From Enterobacter asburiae (GTDB lineage: Bacteria; Pseudomonadota; Gammaproteobacteria; Enterobacterales; Enterobacteriaceae): a stretch of 33,362 bases of DNA. The DNA is taken from positions 122,015 through 155,376 of the forward strand of contig NZ_JAKCMV010000001.1 in NCBI RefSeq assembly GCF_021440515.1, written 5' to 3'. The translations under genes were made by a program, and so were the position numbers. This document shows positions 18,025 through 28,492 of this stretch, piece by piece. The notes under the pieces were generated by a model. That model searched no databases, was not told the origin of the DNA, and saw only the letters and a program-made list of their open reading frames with translations. Numbering within the stretch: position 1 is the stretch's first letter; each line of letters starts with the position of its first letter.

Positions 18025-19367
18025 TGACAACGCAATCAAGCCCGATTGTCACCGAGATGAAGGTCATTCCGGTGGCCGGACAGGACAGTATGCTGCTGAA
18101 CATTGGCGGCGCGCATAACGCCTGGTTTACCCGCAATATCGTGGTGCTGACCGACAGCGCCGGGAATACCGGCGTGGGCGAAGCGCCGGGCGGAGAGGTC
18201 ATTTACCAGACGCTGGTGGATGCCGTCCCGCAGGTGGTGGGGCAGGAGGTTGCCCGTCTGAACAAGGTGGTGCAGCGGGTTCACAAGGGCAATCAGTCGG
18301 CTGACTTTGATACCTTCGGCAAAGGGGCGTGGACGTTTGAGCTGCGCGTCAACGCGGTCGCCGCGCTGGAGGCGGCGCTGCTGGATCTCCTGGGCAAGGC
18401 GCTGAACGTTCCGGTCTGCGAGCTGCTGGGGCCGGGCAAACAGCGCGATGCGGTGACGGTGCTGGGGTATCTTTTCTACGTGGGCGATCGCACCAAAACC
18501 GATCTGCCGTATCTGGAACGTTCACCCGGAAGCCACGAGTGGTATCACCTGCGCCATCAGGAGGCGCTCACCAGCGACGCGGTGGTGCGGCTGGCCGAGG
18601 CGGCGCAGGATCGCTACGGCTTTAAAGATTTCAAACTGAAGGGCGGCGTGCTGCCGGGCGAGCAGGAGATCGAGAGCGCCCGGGCGCTGAAAAAACGCTT
18701 CCCGGAGGCGCGGATCACCGTCGATCCTAACGGCGCGTGGCTGCTCGACGAAGCGATCGCCCTGTGCAAAGGGCTGGGCGACGTGCTGACCTATGCGGAA
18801 GATCCGTGCGGCGCCGAGCAGGGCTTCTCGGGTCGCGAAGTGATGGCGGAGTTTCGTCGGGCAACCGGGCTGCCGGTAGCCACCAACATGATTGCCACCA
18901 ACTGGCGCGAAATGGGTCACGCGGTCATGCTTAACTCGGTCGATATTCCGCTGGCGGACCCGCATTTCTGGACGCTTTCCGGCGCGGTGCGCGTGGCGCA
19001 GCTTTGCGACGACTGGGGCCTGACCTGGGGCTGCCACTCTAATAATCATTTCGATATTTCGCTGGCGATGTTTACCCACGTTGGCGCGGCGGCACCGGGT
19101 AATCCGACCGCGATTGATACCCACTGGATCTGGCAGGAGGGTGAAGCCCGCCTGACCAAAAATCCGCTGGAGATCACCAATGGCAAGATTGCCGTACCGG
19201 ATGCACCAGGGCTGGGCGTGGAGATTGACTGGGATCAGATCCACAAGGCGCATGAGGCGTATAAAAAGCTGCCGGGCGGCGCGCGCAATGACGCAGGCCC
19301 GATGCAGTACCTGATCCCTGGCTGGACATTCGATCGTAAACGCCCTGTTTTTGGACGTCACTCTTAA
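18024..19367 (+). CDS. gudX: glucarate dehydratase-related protein GudX
   Basis: GudX is an enolase-superfamily paralogue of GudD; in E. coli it dehydrates glucarate and idarate only weakly, and its real role is unclear. The 447-residue product keeps the expected catalytic positions: KLKGG (Lys204, Lys206), metal ligands Asp234, Glu259 and Asn288, and His338 in [10 protein letters not shown], so loss of chemistry is not obvious from the sequence. GudD has Ser where GudX has Cys337 next to this histidine. It lies between gudP and gudD, coupled to gudP. It shares a long identical DNA tract with gudD (see findings). Confidence 0.94.
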   Translation: MTTQSSPIVTEMKVIPVAGQDSMLLNIGGAHNAWFTRNIVVLTDSAGNTGVGEAPGGEVIYQTLVDAVPQVVGQEVARLNKVVQRVHKGNQSADFDTFGKGAWTFELRVNAVAALEAALLDLLGKALNVPVCELLGPGKQRDAVTVLGYLFYVGDRTKTDLPYLERSPGSHEWYHLRHQEALTSDAVVRLAEAAQDRYGFKDFKLKGGVLPGEQEIESARALKKRFPEARITVDPNGAWLLDEAIALCKGLGDVLTYAEDPCGAEQGFSGREVMAEFRRATGLPVATNMIATNWREMGHAVMLNSVDIPLADPHFWTLSGAVRVAQLCDDWGLTWGCHSNNHFDISLAMFTHVGAAAPGNPTAIDTHWIWQEGEARLTKNPLEITNGKIAVPDAPGLGVEIDWDQIHKAHEAYKKLPGGARNDAGPMQYLIPGWTFDRKRPVFGRHS

Positions 19368-19379
19368 AAGGATGAAACG

Positions 19380-20717
19380 ATGAGCACATTTTCTACCCCT
19401 GTAGTTACCTCCATGCAGATCATTCCGGTTGCGGGCTATGACAGCATGTTGATGAACCTGAGTGGGGCACACGCGCCTTTCTTTACCCGCAATATTGTGA
19501 TTATCAAAGATAACTCCGGCCACACCGGCGTGGGGGAGATCCCGGGCGGGGAGAAGATCCGCAAGACGCTGGAAGATGCCATCCCGCTGGTGGTGGGCAA
19601 AACGCTGGGCGAGTACAAAAACGTGCTCAACGCGGTGCGTAGCGCCTTCGCCGACCGCGATGCGGGCGGGCGCGGCCTGCAAACCTTTGACCTGCGTACC
19701 ACCATCCATGTGGTGACGGGGATTGAAGCCGCGATGCTGGATCTGCTGGGTCAGCATCTGGGCGTCAACGTCGCCTCCCTGCTGGGCGAAGGCCAGCAGC
19801 GCAGTGAAGTGGAAATGCTGGGCTATCTGTTCTTCGTGGGCAACCGCAAGCAGACCCCACTGGCCTATCAAAGCCAGCCGGACGAACAATGCGACTGGTA
19901 TCGCCTTCGTCATGAAGAAGCCATGACCCCGGATGCCGTGGTGCGCCTGGCGGAAGCGGCGTACGAAAAGTATGGCTTTAACGATTTCAAACTGAAAGGC
20001 GGCGTGCTGGCGGGCGAAGAAGAGGCGGAAGCCATCTCTGCGCTGGCAAAACGTTTCCCGCAGGCGCGCGTAACGCTGGATCCCAACGGCGCCTGGTCGC
20101 TGGATGAAGCCATCAAAATCGGCAAACAGCTGAAGGGCGTGCTGGCCTATGCGGAAGATCCGTGCGGCGCCGAGCAGGGCTTCTCGGGTCGCGAGGTGAT
20201 GGCCGAGTTCCGCCGCGCAACCGGCCTGCCGACGGCGACCAACATGATTGCCACCGACTGGCGTCAGATGGGCCATACGCTGTCGTTGCAGTCGGTGGAT
20301 ATTCCGCTGGCGGATCCGCACTTCTGGACCATGCAGGGTTCAGTGCGCGTCGCGCAGATGTGCCACGAGTTCGGCCTGACCTGGGGTTCCCACTCTAACA
20401 ACCACTTCGACGTGTCGCTGGCGATGTTCACCCACGTGGCCGCCGCCGCGCCGGGCAATATTACCGCGATCGACACCCACTGGATCTGGCAGGAGGGCAA
20501 TCAGCGCCTGACCAAAGCGCCGTTTGAAATCAAAGGCGGCATGGTGCAGGTGCCATCGACGCCGGGTCTGGGCGTGGAGCTGGATATGGATCGGGTAATG
20601 AAGGCGCACGAGCTGTATCAGCAGTATGGTCTGGGGGCGCGTGATGACGCGATGGCGATGCAGTACCTGATCCCGGACTGGACCTTCAACAACAAACGTC
20701 CTTGCATGGTGCGTTAG
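19380..20717 (+). CDS. gudD: D-glucarate dehydratase GudD
   Basis: GudD removes water from D-glucarate (or L-idarate) to give 5-dehydro-4-deoxy-D-glucarate, the first step of glucarate catabolism. The 445-residue product has the mandelate racemase-type active site: KLKGG with Lys204 and Lys206, metal ligands Asp234, Glu259 (with Glu265 nearby) and Asn288, and the base His338 in [10 protein letters not shown], each one residue lower than in E. coli. An AAAGGATG ribosome site precedes it, 12 bases after gudX. It is followed by a hairpin terminator. Confidence 0.97.
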   Translation: MSTFSTPVVTSMQIIPVAGYDSMLMNLSGAHAPFFTRNIVIIKDNSGHTGVGEIPGGEKIRKTLEDAIPLVVGKTLGEYKNVLNAVRSAFADRDAGGRGLQTFDLRTTIHVVTGIEAAMLDLLGQHLGVNVASLLGEGQQRSEVEMLGYLFFVGNRKQTPLAYQSQPDEQCDWYRLRHEEAMTPDAVVRLAEAAYEKYGFNDFKLKGGVLAGEEEAEAISALAKRFPQARVTLDPNGAWSLDEAIKIGKQLKGVLAYAEDPCGAEQGFSGREVMAEFRRATGLPTATNMIATDWRQMGHTLSLQSVDIPLADPHFWTMQGSVRVAQMCHEFGLTWGSHSNNHFDVSLAMFTHVAAAAPGNITAIDTHWIWQEGNQRLTKAPFEIKGGMVQVPSTPGLGVELDMDRVMKAHELYQQYGLGARDDAMAMQYLIPDWTFNNKRPCMVR

Positions 20718-20727
20718 GCGTTATCCG

Positions 20728-20754
20728 GCCGGTTCCTGCGGGAATCGGCTTTTT
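20728..20754 (+). terminator. terminator-like hairpin between gudD and the glycerate kinase gene
   Basis: GCCGGTTCC (20728-20736) pairs with GGAATCGGC (20741-20749), with one G-U pair and a 4-base loop, followed by five T. It would end or weaken gudPXD transcription before garK. Confidence 0.75.
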
Positions 20755-20807
20755 CGCAAGCTGGGCGGGTGTATGCTTAACGAGGTAAACATGCGTAAGG
20801 ATGGCTT

Positions 20808-21947
20808 ATGAAAATTGTTATCGCACCGGACTCGTATAAGGAAAGTTTGAGTGCGCTGGAGGTCGCGACAGCGATAGAAGCAGGCTTTCGCGAAATCTTC
20901 CCGTCTGCGCAGTACGTCAAACTCCCGGTCGCCGACGGCGGCGAAGGGACCGTCGAAGCGATGGTTGCCGCCACCCAGGGGCGAATAGTCCATGTGCCGG
21001 TCACCGGCCCGTTGGGCGAGCGCGTTGACGGCTTCTATGGCCTGTCCGGTGACGAACGCAGCGCCTTTATCGAAATGGCGGCAGCAAGCGGCCTTGAGCT
21101 GGTCGCCCCCTCTCAGCGTAATCCGTTAAAAACAACCTCCTGGGGAACCGGTGAACTCATTCGCCATGCGCTGGACGTGGGGGTGAAGCATATCATTATC
21201 GGCATCGGCGGCAGCGCGACCAACGACGGCGGTGCGGGCATGGCGCAGGCGCTGGGCGCCGCGCTGGTGGACGAGCAGGGGCAGGCGATAGGCCCCGGCG
21301 GCGGCGAGCTGGAGAAGCTGGCGCGCATCGACCTGAGCGGTCTTGACCCTCGCCTGAGCGATTGCCGGATAGAGGTGGCCTGCGATGTCACCAACCCGTT
21401 AATCGGGGATGACGGGGCATCGGCGGTATTTGGCCCGCAGAAAGGGGCGACGCCGGAGATGATTGCCACGCTCGACAGGGCGCTGGACCACTACGCGAAA
21501 ACGATCGCCCGCGACCTGGATCTGGACGTGCTTAATCTCGCCGGGGGCGGCGCTGCGGGAGGCATGGGCGCGGCGCTGTATGCGTTTTGCGGCGCGCAGC
21601 TTCGTCAGGGGATTGAGATTGTCACCGACGCGTTGCACCTTGATGAGCAGGTCGCCGATGCGGATCTGGTGATCACCGGCGAAGGGCGTATCGACAGCCA
21701 GACCATTCACGGCAAAGTCCCGGTTGGGGTGGCGAAGGTGGCAAAACGCTACAACAAGCCGGTTATCGGCATTGCGGGCAGCCTGACGGCGGACGTGGGC
21801 GTGGTCCACGACCACGGTATCGACGCGGTGTTCAGCGTGATTTACACCGTTTGCTCGTTAGAAGAGGCGCTGGAAAGTGCCCGCGAAAACGTGCACATGG
21901 CCGCGAGGAATATCGCGGCGGTGTTAAAGGTGGGGCAGAAATGTTAA
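20808..21947 (+). CDS. garK: glycerate 2-kinase (GarK-like)
   Basis: This enzyme phosphorylates D-glycerate to 2-phosphoglycerate, the last step of the glucarate/galactarate pathway. The 379-residue product is of glycerate kinase type 1, with the N-terminus [16 protein letters not shown], the [11 protein letters not shown] motif, [14 protein letters not shown] (nucleotide/substrate loop), [23 protein letters not shown] and [16 protein letters not shown]. It resembles GarK somewhat more than GlxK, but I cannot separate the two firmly. Here it follows gudD, whereas E. coli K-12 has barA there and garK in another operon. AAGGAT and a mini-ORF overlap its start. Confidence 0.88.
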   Translation: MKIVIAPDSYKESLSALEVATAIEAGFREIFPSAQYVKLPVADGGEGTVEAMVAATQGRIVHVPVTGPLGERVDGFYGLSGDERSAFIEMAAASGLELVAPSQRNPLKTTSWGTGELIRHALDVGVKHIIIGIGGSATNDGGAGMAQALGAALVDEQGQAIGPGGGELEKLARIDLSGLDPRLSDCRIEVACDVTNPLIGDDGASAVFGPQKGATPEMIATLDRALDHYAKTIARDLDLDVLNLAGGGAAGGMGAALYAFCGAQLRQGIEIVTDALHLDEQVADADLVITGEGRIDSQTIHGKVPVGVAKVAKRYNKPVIGIAGSLTADVGVVHDHGIDAVFSVIYTVCSLEEALESARENVHMAARNIAAVLKVGQKC

Positions 21948-21955
21948 CTCTGCTT

Positions 21956-22018
21956 GCCGGGTGGCGATCCGCATATATAGGTACCCGTAGGCCCGGTAAG
22001 GCGAAGCCGCCACCGGGC
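21956..22018. repeat. REP-like element pair between garK and barA
   Basis: GCCCGGTAAGGCGAAGCCGCCACCGGGC (shown here by its ends only in 21991-22018) is a REP-type palindrome, and a half unit GCCGGGTGGCG at 21956-21966 faces it in inverse orientation. They sit between the convergent garK and barA genes and may protect or end both transcripts. Confidence 0.75.
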
Positions 22019-22024
22019 TTTAAT

Positions 22025-24784
22025 TCAATTTCCCAGAAGCCTCGTCGCTTCCCGCGTCACGTTGTCCATCTCATCAAGCAGCTCCAGAAACTCCGGCTCA
22101 AGCTCTGATTCCGGGGTTCCGGCGCGCAGCTGCTGCTCAAGCAGCTGACACAGGTTTTTCAGTCGCGGCACGCCGCTGTAACCGCAGCTTCCGTGCAGCT
22201 TGTGGATAGCCTCCAGCAGCCCTTCAGGTTCTTCGCCCACCAGCTGTTCTTCCACCTTGTTGCGGATCTCTGGCAGGAACGCGACCAGCATTTGCAGCAT
22301 TTCCCGGGCTAAATCCGGTTTTCCCGCCGCCTGACGCAGCGCCAGCTGCCAGTCGAAGGTCACGTTCTGATTCACCACAACCTCAGCCGTTTCAGCCGGT
22401 GCGATATAGGTCCCGCCGATATTGCCCGGCTTATAGCGCAGCAGCAGGCTGTGGAGCTTCTCTTCATCGATCGGTTTAGCCAGATAATCGTTCATCCCGG
22501 CGCTGAGCAGCTTCTCTTTCTGCCCAGCCATCGCGTGCGCCGTCACGGCGATCACCGGGGTCTGCTGCTGATGCGGAAGCTGGCGGATCAGCTCGCAGGC
22601 GCGGATCCCGTCCATGCCCGGCATCTGGATATCCATCAGGATCAGATCGAACTGCATCTGCTTCGCCTGATCCACCGCCTGCGCGCCGCTGGTACACAGC
22701 TCTACGTGCTGAACCTGATCCTCAAGCAGCACGCCAATCAGCTTCAGGTTTGCCGGGTTATCGTCTACCGCCATAACGCTCATCGGCAGCCTCTGCTCAT
22801 CGTTGATGAGCGGCAGGGCCTGATGGCTCAGACGGCAATACTCCGTCAGCGCAGGCAGAAGGCGGGTGGCGGTGAGCGGCTTCAGCAGACAGGCGGCGGC
22901 TCCGTCGTTTTTAAGCTCCTCGGCGTTAAGCTGCGCGTGGCACGGCAGCGCCAGCAGAAGGTAATCGGTCATCGACGCGGCCTTCGCCAGTCGATCCTGC
23001 TGCATGGTGAGCTCGCCGGTAAAAGTGACCGGGATCCCCATCAGCAGAATATCGTAGTGATCTTCAGGCAGCGCGGAGAAGGTCGGGCTGAAGATAATCT
23101 CCAGCGGGGTGGTGCTTAACACATCCAGCGTACTTTGCGCCGCGGCGGCGTTTGGCTCGACGTAGGCCAGACGCATGCCGCGCAGGCAATCCGTCATCGG
23201 GCCGTCGGTGATCACGTTAGGATTCAGGTCGAGATTAATGTGGAACCAGAAGGTTGACCCCCGGTTTGGCTGGCTGTGGAAGGAGATATCCCCGCCCATC
23301 TCTTTGACCAGCTTCTGGGTGATCACCAGCCCAAGCCCCGTGCCGCCATGGCGGCGCGAGATGCTGGCGTCCGCCTGACGGAAGGCCTGGAACAGCCGGG
23401 ACTGGTCGCGCTCAGGAATACCAATCCCGGTATCGCGGATCTGAACCTCAATCTGCACCTTGTTGTTACTGATGGCGCGTTTCTCCACCAGAATGTCGAT
23501 ATTGCCGCTCTCGGTGAACTTAATGGCGTTCCCCACCAGATTGGTGATCACCTGCTGTAGTCGCAGCGGATCGCCGATCACGTTATCCGGCACGTCATTT
23601 TTAATGTTAAGCGTCAGCTCCAGCCCTTTGTCGTGCGAGGAGTGGGCAAGCAGCGTTACCACCTCATCCAGCGTGCCGCGCAGCGGGAACGGAATGCTCT
23701 CCAGGATCAGTTTGCCCGCTTCCAGCTTAGAGAAGTCCAGCACGTCGTTGATGATCGCCAGCAGGTTATTTGCCGAGCGTTCGATGGTGTGCAGATGGTC
23801 GCGCTGGGTAGGGTTCAGCTCGCTTTTCAGCGTCAGGCGGGTAAAGCCAATCACCCCGTTCAGCGGGGTACGCAGCTCGTGGGACATATTGGCGAGGAAC
23901 TCGGACTTAATGCGCGCCGCCTCCTGGGCGCGCTTCTTCGCCAGATCCAGCTCGACGTTCTGGATTTCCATCTGCTCCAGCGTTTCGCGCAGGTCGGACG
24001 TGGCCTGGTCGACGTTGTGCTGCATCTCTTCGTGATAGGCCGCCAGCGACATCGCCATCGAGTTGATGCCGTTTTTCAGCATGTCCAGCTCGCCCAGCAT
24101 AAAACCTTCAACGCGGCTGTCGAGCTGCCCTCGACGGATGCGGTCAACCGTGTTCACCATGTTGCGGATGGGGCCGGTGACGTCGCGCATTAACCGCCAG
24201 CCGAAGATCAGCGCGATGCCGATACAGAACAGCATCATCACGCCCGAGATGAAAATTTCTTTGTACTGCTGAAGCCGCACGGACTTGAGATCCAGCTCCA
24301 GCGCCACATATCCCAGCATATTGCTGGAGGACTTGGCGTCCGATACGGCGGATTCATCCGGTGAATAGCTTTCCGATATGATTGGGGTGCGCAGGATCAT
24401 GATATCCCCGCGCCGCAGCACGGTGAGATGGCGCGGGAACGCAACACCGTCCGGAAGCTTCAGCGCCGCCGGGTCGAGATGAAAATTCGAGGTGACGAAC
24501 AGACGGTTGTGTTCGTCATAGACCGATATCGCCCGGACGATGTCGGAGTGCCGCCGGTGGAGCACGCTGATGAGCTGACCAATAGACTCACGGTTTTGCA
24601 GGTTCATACCGTATTCGCTGGAGACCGCCAGCGGCTCAATAATGCTGGCTCCGGCGTCTTCCAGCTGCCTCTGCAAATCGTTATAGCGGTGCACTACAAA
24701 GAAGATACTCAGCAGCAAACCGATAAGAACGGTAGGGGCGAGGATCAAAATCATCATGCGCGCACGCAGGCTGTAGTTGGTCAT
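22025..24784 (-). CDS. barA: hybrid sensor histidine kinase BarA
   Basis: BarA senses short-chain carboxylates such as acetate and phosphorylates the response regulator UvrY, which turns on csrB and csrC. The 919-residue product is a tripartite kinase. It has membrane helices at about 10-32 and 178-196 around a periplasmic domain, a HAMP linker (about 197-250), a HisKA helix with His302 in [13 protein letters not shown], and an ATPase domain with [16 protein letters not shown] and GGTGLGL. A pseudo-receiver (about 535-650), a receiver with Asp718 in [13 protein letters not shown] and an HPt domain with His861 complete the relay. All three phospho-sites match E. coli. It diverges from rlmD, as in E. 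coli. Confidence 0.97.
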   Translation of the reverse strand: MTNYSLRARMMILILAPTVLIGLLLSIFFVVHRYNDLQRQLEDAGASIIEPLAVSSEYGMNLQNRESIGQLISVLHRRHSDIVRAISVYDEHNRLFVTSNFHLDPAALKLPDGVAFPRHLTVLRRGDIMILRTPIISESYSPDESAVSDAKSSSNMLGYVALELDLKSVRLQQYKEIFISGVMMLFCIGIALIFGWRLMRDVTGPIRNMVNTVDRIRRGQLDSRVEGFMLGELDMLKNGINSMAMSLAAYHEEMQHNVDQATSDLRETLEQMEIQNVELDLAKKRAQEAARIKSEFLANMSHELRTPLNGVIGFTRLTLKSELNPTQRDHLHTIERSANNLLAIINDVLDFSKLEAGKLILESIPFPLRGTLDEVVTLLAHSSHDKGLELTLNIKNDVPDNVIGDPLRLQQVITNLVGNAIKFTESGNIDILVEKRAISNNKVQIEVQIRDTGIGIPERDQSRLFQAFRQADASISRRHGGTGLGLVITQKLVKEMGGDISFHSQPNRGSTFWFHINLDLNPNVITDGPMTDCLRGMRLAYVEPNAAAAQSTLDVLSTTPLEIIFSPTFSALPEDHYDILLMGIPVTFTGELTMQQDRLAKAASMTDYLLLALPCHAQLNAEELKNDGAAACLLKPLTATRLLPALTEYCRLSHQALPLINDEQRLPMSVMAVDDNPANLKLIGVLLEDQVQHVELCTSGAQAVDQAKQMQFDLILMDIQMPGMDGIRACELIRQLPHQQQTPVIAVTAHAMAGQKEKLLSAGMNDYLAKPIDEEKLHSLLLRYKPGNIGGTYIAPAETAEVVVNQNVTFDWQLALRQAAGKPDLAREMLQMLVAFLPEIRNKVEEQLVGEEPEGLLEAIHKLHGSCGYSGVPRLKNLCQLLEQQLRAGTPESELEPEFLELLDEMDNVTREATRLLGN

Positions 24785-24841
24785 GGAGTTCCGTTATGGG
24801 ACAATTAAGAAAATTATGTTTATTTGAGAACAATCTCGGCG

Positions 24842-26140
24842 ATGGCGCAATTCTACTCTGCAAAGCGACGCGTGACGACGCGTCAGATCATAACTGTTGA
24901 AGCCACTGACCTCGATGCCTTTGGTCAGGGGGTTGCGCGTCACAATGGTAAGGCTCTGTTTATCACAGGCTTGCTGCCCGAAGAACGCGCGGAAATTACC
25001 CTGACGGAAGAGAAACGCCAGTATGCGCGGGGCCAGGTTAAGCGTCGTCTTAATGATAGCCTTGAACGCGTTGCGCCGCGCTGCCCGCACTTTGGCGTCT
25101 GCGGCGGGTGTCAGCAGCAGCACGCCAGCGAGGCGCTACAGCAAAAAAGCAAAAGCCGCGCGCTGGCGCGGTTGATTAAGCATGACGTCAACGCGGTGAT
25201 TGCCGATACGCCCTGGGGCTACCGCCGCCGCGCGCGCCTGAGCCTGAGCTATCAGCCCAAAGCGGAACGGCTGGAGATGGGGTTTCGTAAGGCCGGCTCC
25301 AGCGATATCGTCAATATCACCCAGTGCCCCATTCTGGTGCCCCGTCTTGAGGCGCTGCTCCCGGACGTGCGTAACTGCCTCTCCGGGCTGGATGGCGTTC
25401 GCCACCTCGGGCACGTAGAGCTGGTGCTGGCGAACAACGGGCCGCTGATGGTGCTGCGCCACACCGCACCGCTGTCGAATAACGATCGCGAAAAACTGGA
25501 ACGCTTTTCGCATTCTCACGAGCTTGCGCTTTTTCTTGCACCACAAAGCGAGATACTTGAGCAGGTTAGCGGAGAGGCGCCCTGGTATGGCTCAAACGGG
25601 CTACGCTTAACGTTCAGCCCGCGTGATTTCATTCAGGTGAACGACGGCGTTAATCAGCAGATGATTGAGACCGCGCTGGCGTGGCTGGACGTTCAGCCGA
25701 CCGACCGGGTACTCGATCTGTTCTGCGGTATGGGCAACTTTACCCTGCCGTTGGCCCTGAAGGCGTCGAGCGTTGTCGGGGTTGAAGGCGTTGAGGCGCT
25801 GGTGGCCAAAGGCCAGGAGAACGCCCGGCAGAATGGCTTGCAAAATGTGACATTCTTTCATCAAAACCTTGAGGATGATGTCACGCAGCAGCCCTGGGCG
25901 AAGCAGGGTTTCGATAAGATTTTACTCGACCCGGCGCGGGCAGGTGCGCCGGGCGTGATGCAGCATATTATAAAACTTGCCCCAAAACGCGTGGTGTATG
26001 TGTCCTGTAATCCGGCCACGCTTGCCCGGGACAGCGAGGCGTTAACCCAGGGGGGTTACCAAATTCAGCGTCTGGCAATGCTGGACATGTTCCCGCACAC
26101 TGGGCATCTGGAATCAATGGTGTTGTTCGAGCACATCTAA
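24842..26140 (+). CDS. rlmD: 23S rRNA m5U1939 methyltransferase RlmD
   Basis: RlmD (RumA) methylates U1939 of 23S rRNA at C5. The 432-residue product has an N-terminal TRAM domain, an iron-sulfur site with cysteines in [14 protein letters not shown] plus the later Cys in TQCPIL, the SAM motif [16 protein letters not shown], and the nucleophile Cys389 in [12 protein letters not shown]. The frame could open at a TTG (24824), but I chose the ATG at 24842 because it gives the E. coli N-terminus [10 protein letters not shown]; the ribosome site is weak for both. Divergent from barA. Confidence 0.95.
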   Translation: MAQFYSAKRRVTTRQIITVEATDLDAFGQGVARHNGKALFITGLLPEERAEITLTEEKRQYARGQVKRRLNDSLERVAPRCPHFGVCGGCQQQHASEALQQKSKSRALARLIKHDVNAVIADTPWGYRRRARLSLSYQPKAERLEMGFRKAGSSDIVNITQCPILVPRLEALLPDVRNCLSGLDGVRHLGHVELVLANNGPLMVLRHTAPLSNNDREKLERFSHSHELALFLAPQSEILEQVSGEAPWYGSNGLRLTFSPRDFIQVNDGVNQQMIETALAWLDVQPTDRVLDLFCGMGNFTLPLALKASSVVGVEGVEALVAKGQENARQNGLQNVTFFHQNLEDDVTQQPWAKQGFDKILLDPARAGAPGVMQHIIKLAPKRVVYVSCNPATLARDSEALTQGGYQIQRLAMLDMFPHTGHLESMVLFEHI

Positions 26141-26187
26141 AATTTTGCTTGTCGACTTCGACAGGCTGGTCCCTAAAGGAGAGGACG

Positions 26188-28425
26188 ATGGTTGCGGTAA
26201 GAAGTGCACATCTTAATAAAGCTGGTGAGTTTGACCCACAAAAATGGATAGCAAGTCTGGGGATTTCCAGCCAGCAGTCGTGTGAACGCTTAACCGAAAC
26301 CTGGGCTTATTGTCTTCGCACCACGCAGGGGCATCCTGACGCCGAGCTGCTGCTGTGGCGCGGGATCGAAATGGTCGAAATCCTCTCCATGCTGAGCATG
26401 GATATCGAAACGCTTCAGGCCGCGCTGCTGTTCCCGCTGGCGGATGCCGAGGTCGTTTCAGAAGATGTCCTGCGTGAAAGCGTCGGCAAACCGGTTGTTG
26501 CCCTTATCCACGGCGTGCGCGATATGGCGGCCATTCGCCAGCTCAAGGCAACCCATACCGATTCCGTTTCCTCTGAACAGGTTGATAACGTTCGCCGAAT
26601 GCTGCTGGCGATGGTGGACGATTTCCGCTGCGTGGTGATTAAGCTGGCGGAGCGGGTCGCGCACCTGCGCGAGGTCAAAGACGCGCCGGAAGACGAACGC
26701 GTTCTGGCCGCGAAAGAGTGCACCAACATCTATGCGCCGCTGGCGAACCGCTTAGGTATCGGTCAGCTGAAATGGGAGCTGGAAGACTACTGCTTCCGCT
26801 ACCTGCATCCGGCGGAATACAAACGCATCGCTAAGCTGCTGCACGAACGTCGTATCGATCGCGAACACTATATTGACGAGTTCGTTGGCGGGCTGCGCGC
26901 CTCCATAAAAGAAGAGGGCGTAAAGGCGGAGGTCTATGGCCGCCCGAAACACATCTACAGCATCTGGCGCAAAATGCAGAAGAAGCACCTCGCGTTTGAC
27001 GAGCTGTTTGACGTGCGCGCGGTGCGTATCGTGGCCGAGCGTTTGCAGGACTGCTACGCCGCGCTGGGGATAGTGCATACTCACTTCCGTCATCTGCCGG
27101 ATGAGTTCGATGACTACGTGGCGAACCCAAAACCGAACGGCTACCAGTCGATTCATACCGTGGTGCTTGGCCCCGGCGGGAAAACGGTCGAGATCCAGAT
27201 CCGTACCAAACAGATGCATGAAGACGCCGAGCTGGGCGTTGCCGCGCACTGGAAATACAAAGAGGGCACCTCCGGCGGCACCCGTTCCGGACACGAAGAC
27301 CGTATCGCCTGGCTGCGTAAGCTGATTGCGTGGCAGGAAGAGATGGCCGATTCCGGGGAACTGCTCGACGAAGTGCGCAGCCAGGTCTTTGACGATCGGG
27401 TCTACGTCTTTACTCCGAAAGGGGACGTTGTCGACCTGCCGGCAGGCTCCACGCCGCTCGACTTTGCCTATCACATCCACAGCGATGTCGGTCACCGCTG
27501 CATCGGGGCGAAGATTGGCGGGCGCATTGTGCCGTTCACCTACCAGCTGCAAATGGGCGATCAGATTGAAATCATCACCCAGAAACAGCCAAACCCGAGC
27601 CGCGACTGGCTGAACCCGAACCTGGGGTACGTCACGACCAGCCGTGGACGCTCCAAAATTCACGCCTGGTTCCGTAAGCAGGATCGGGATAAAAACATTC
27701 TGGCCGGGCGTCAGATCCTGGACGACGAGCTTGAACACGTCGGCATCAGCCTCAAAGAGGCCGAAAAGCACCTGCTGACGCGCTACAACTTTAACGAGCT
27801 GGACGAGCTGCTGGCGGCGATTGGCGGCGGCGATATCCGTCTGAATCAGATGGTGAACTTCCTCCAGGCGCAGTTCAACAAGCCGAGCGCGGCAGAGCAG
27901 GATGCGGCTGCGCTCAAGCAGCTTCAGCAGAAAACCTATGCGCCGCAGCAGCGCGGCAAGGACAGAGACAACGGCCGCGTGGTGGTGGAAGGCGTGGGGA
28001 ATCTCATGCATCACATCGCCCGCTGCTGCCAGCCAATCCCGGGCGACGATATCGTCGGTTTTATCACCCAGGGGCGCGGGATCTCCATCCACCGCGCGGA
28101 CTGCGACCAGCTTGCCGAGCTTCAGTCCCACGCGCCGGAGCGTATCGTCGACGCGGTGTGGGGCGAGAGCTACTCGGCAGGCTATTCGCTGGTGGTGCGC
28201 GTCACCGCCAACGATCGCAGCGGCTTACTGCGTGATATCACCACGATCCTCGCAAACGAGAAGGTCAACGTGCTGGGCGTTGCCAGCCGTAGCGATACCC
28301 GCGAGCAGCTTGCCACCATCGATATGACCATCGAAATCTATAACCTCCAGGTGCTTGGCCGCGTGCTGGCTAAGCTGAACCAGGTGCCGGACGTGATTGA
28401 CGCGCGTCGTCTGCACGGCGGTTAA
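26188..28425 (+). CDS. relA: (p)ppGpp synthetase I RelA
   Basis: RelA binds stalled ribosomes with uncharged tRNA in the A site and transfers pyrophosphate from ATP to GDP/GTP, starting the stringent response. The 745-residue product has a dead hydrolase domain (FPLAD at 82-86 replaces the HD metal motif of SpoT), and a synthetase domain with YGRPKHIYSIWRKM and PDEFDDYVANPKPNGYQSIHT. A TGS domain beginning near VYVFTPKGDVVDLPAGSTPLDFAY, a Cys-rich zinc-finger-like region (HHIARCCQPIPGD) and a C-terminal ACT/RRM domain follow. The ATG at 26188 is chosen over an upstream TTG by the strong AAAGGAGAGG site and the family start MVAVRSAHLNKAG. Confidence 0.97.
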   Translation: MVAVRSAHLNKAGEFDPQKWIASLGISSQQSCERLTETWAYCLRTTQGHPDAELLLWRGIEMVEILSMLSMDIETLQAALLFPLADAEVVSEDVLRESVGKPVVALIHGVRDMAAIRQLKATHTDSVSSEQVDNVRRMLLAMVDDFRCVVIKLAERVAHLREVKDAPEDERVLAAKECTNIYAPLANRLGIGQLKWELEDYCFRYLHPAEYKRIAKLLHERRIDREHYIDEFVGGLRASIKEEGVKAEVYGRPKHIYSIWRKMQKKHLAFDELFDVRAVRIVAERLQDCYAALGIVHTHFRHLPDEFDDYVANPKPNGYQSIHTVVLGPGGKTVEIQIRTKQMHEDAELGVAAHWKYKEGTSGGTRSGHEDRIAWLRKLIAWQEEMADSGELLDEVRSQVFDDRVYVFTPKGDVVDLPAGSTPLDFAYHIHSDVGHRCIGAKIGGRIVPFTYQLQMGDQIEIITQKQPNPSRDWLNPNLGYVTTSRGRSKIHAWFRKQDRDKNILAGRQILDDELEHVGISLKEAEKHLLTRYNFNELDELLAAIGGGDIRLNQMVNFLQAQFNKPSAAEQDAAALKQLQQKTYAPQQRGKDRDNGRVVVEGVGNLMHHIARCCQPIPGDDIVGFITQGRGISIHRADCDQLAELQSHAPERIVDAVWGESYSAGYSLVVRVTANDRSGLLRDITTILANEKVNVLGVASRSDTREQLATIDMTIEIYNLQVLGRVLAKLNQVPDVIDARRLHGG

Positions 28426-28441
28426 ACACTCTCTTCTGTAG

Positions 28442-28469
28442 GCCGGGTAAGGCGACGCCGCCGCCCGGC
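28442..28469. repeat. REP-like palindrome between relA and mazG
   Basis: The unit starts GCCGGGTAAGGCG and ends GCCGCCCGGC; TTCTTTATTTT follows, so it may attenuate transcription after relA. In E. coli K-12 the mazEF toxin-antitoxin genes lie in this position; here the gap is only 67 bases and holds nothing else. Confidence 0.8.
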
Positions 28470-28492
28470 TTCTTTATTTTCAGGAAAACGAC

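Noticed and set aside
18522..20321. A 599-codon open frame on the minus strand across gudX and gudD
   Set aside because: It is antisense to two well-supported enzymes, and its internal repetition merely mirrors the gudX/gudD paralogy.
24826..24837. GAGA-ACAA-TCTC near the rlmD start as a regulatory palindrome
   Set aside because: Arms of only 4 bases are expected by chance.
26752..28131. A 459-codon open frame on the minus strand opposite relA
   Set aside because: It is antisense to relA, has no ribosome site I trust and no family resemblance.
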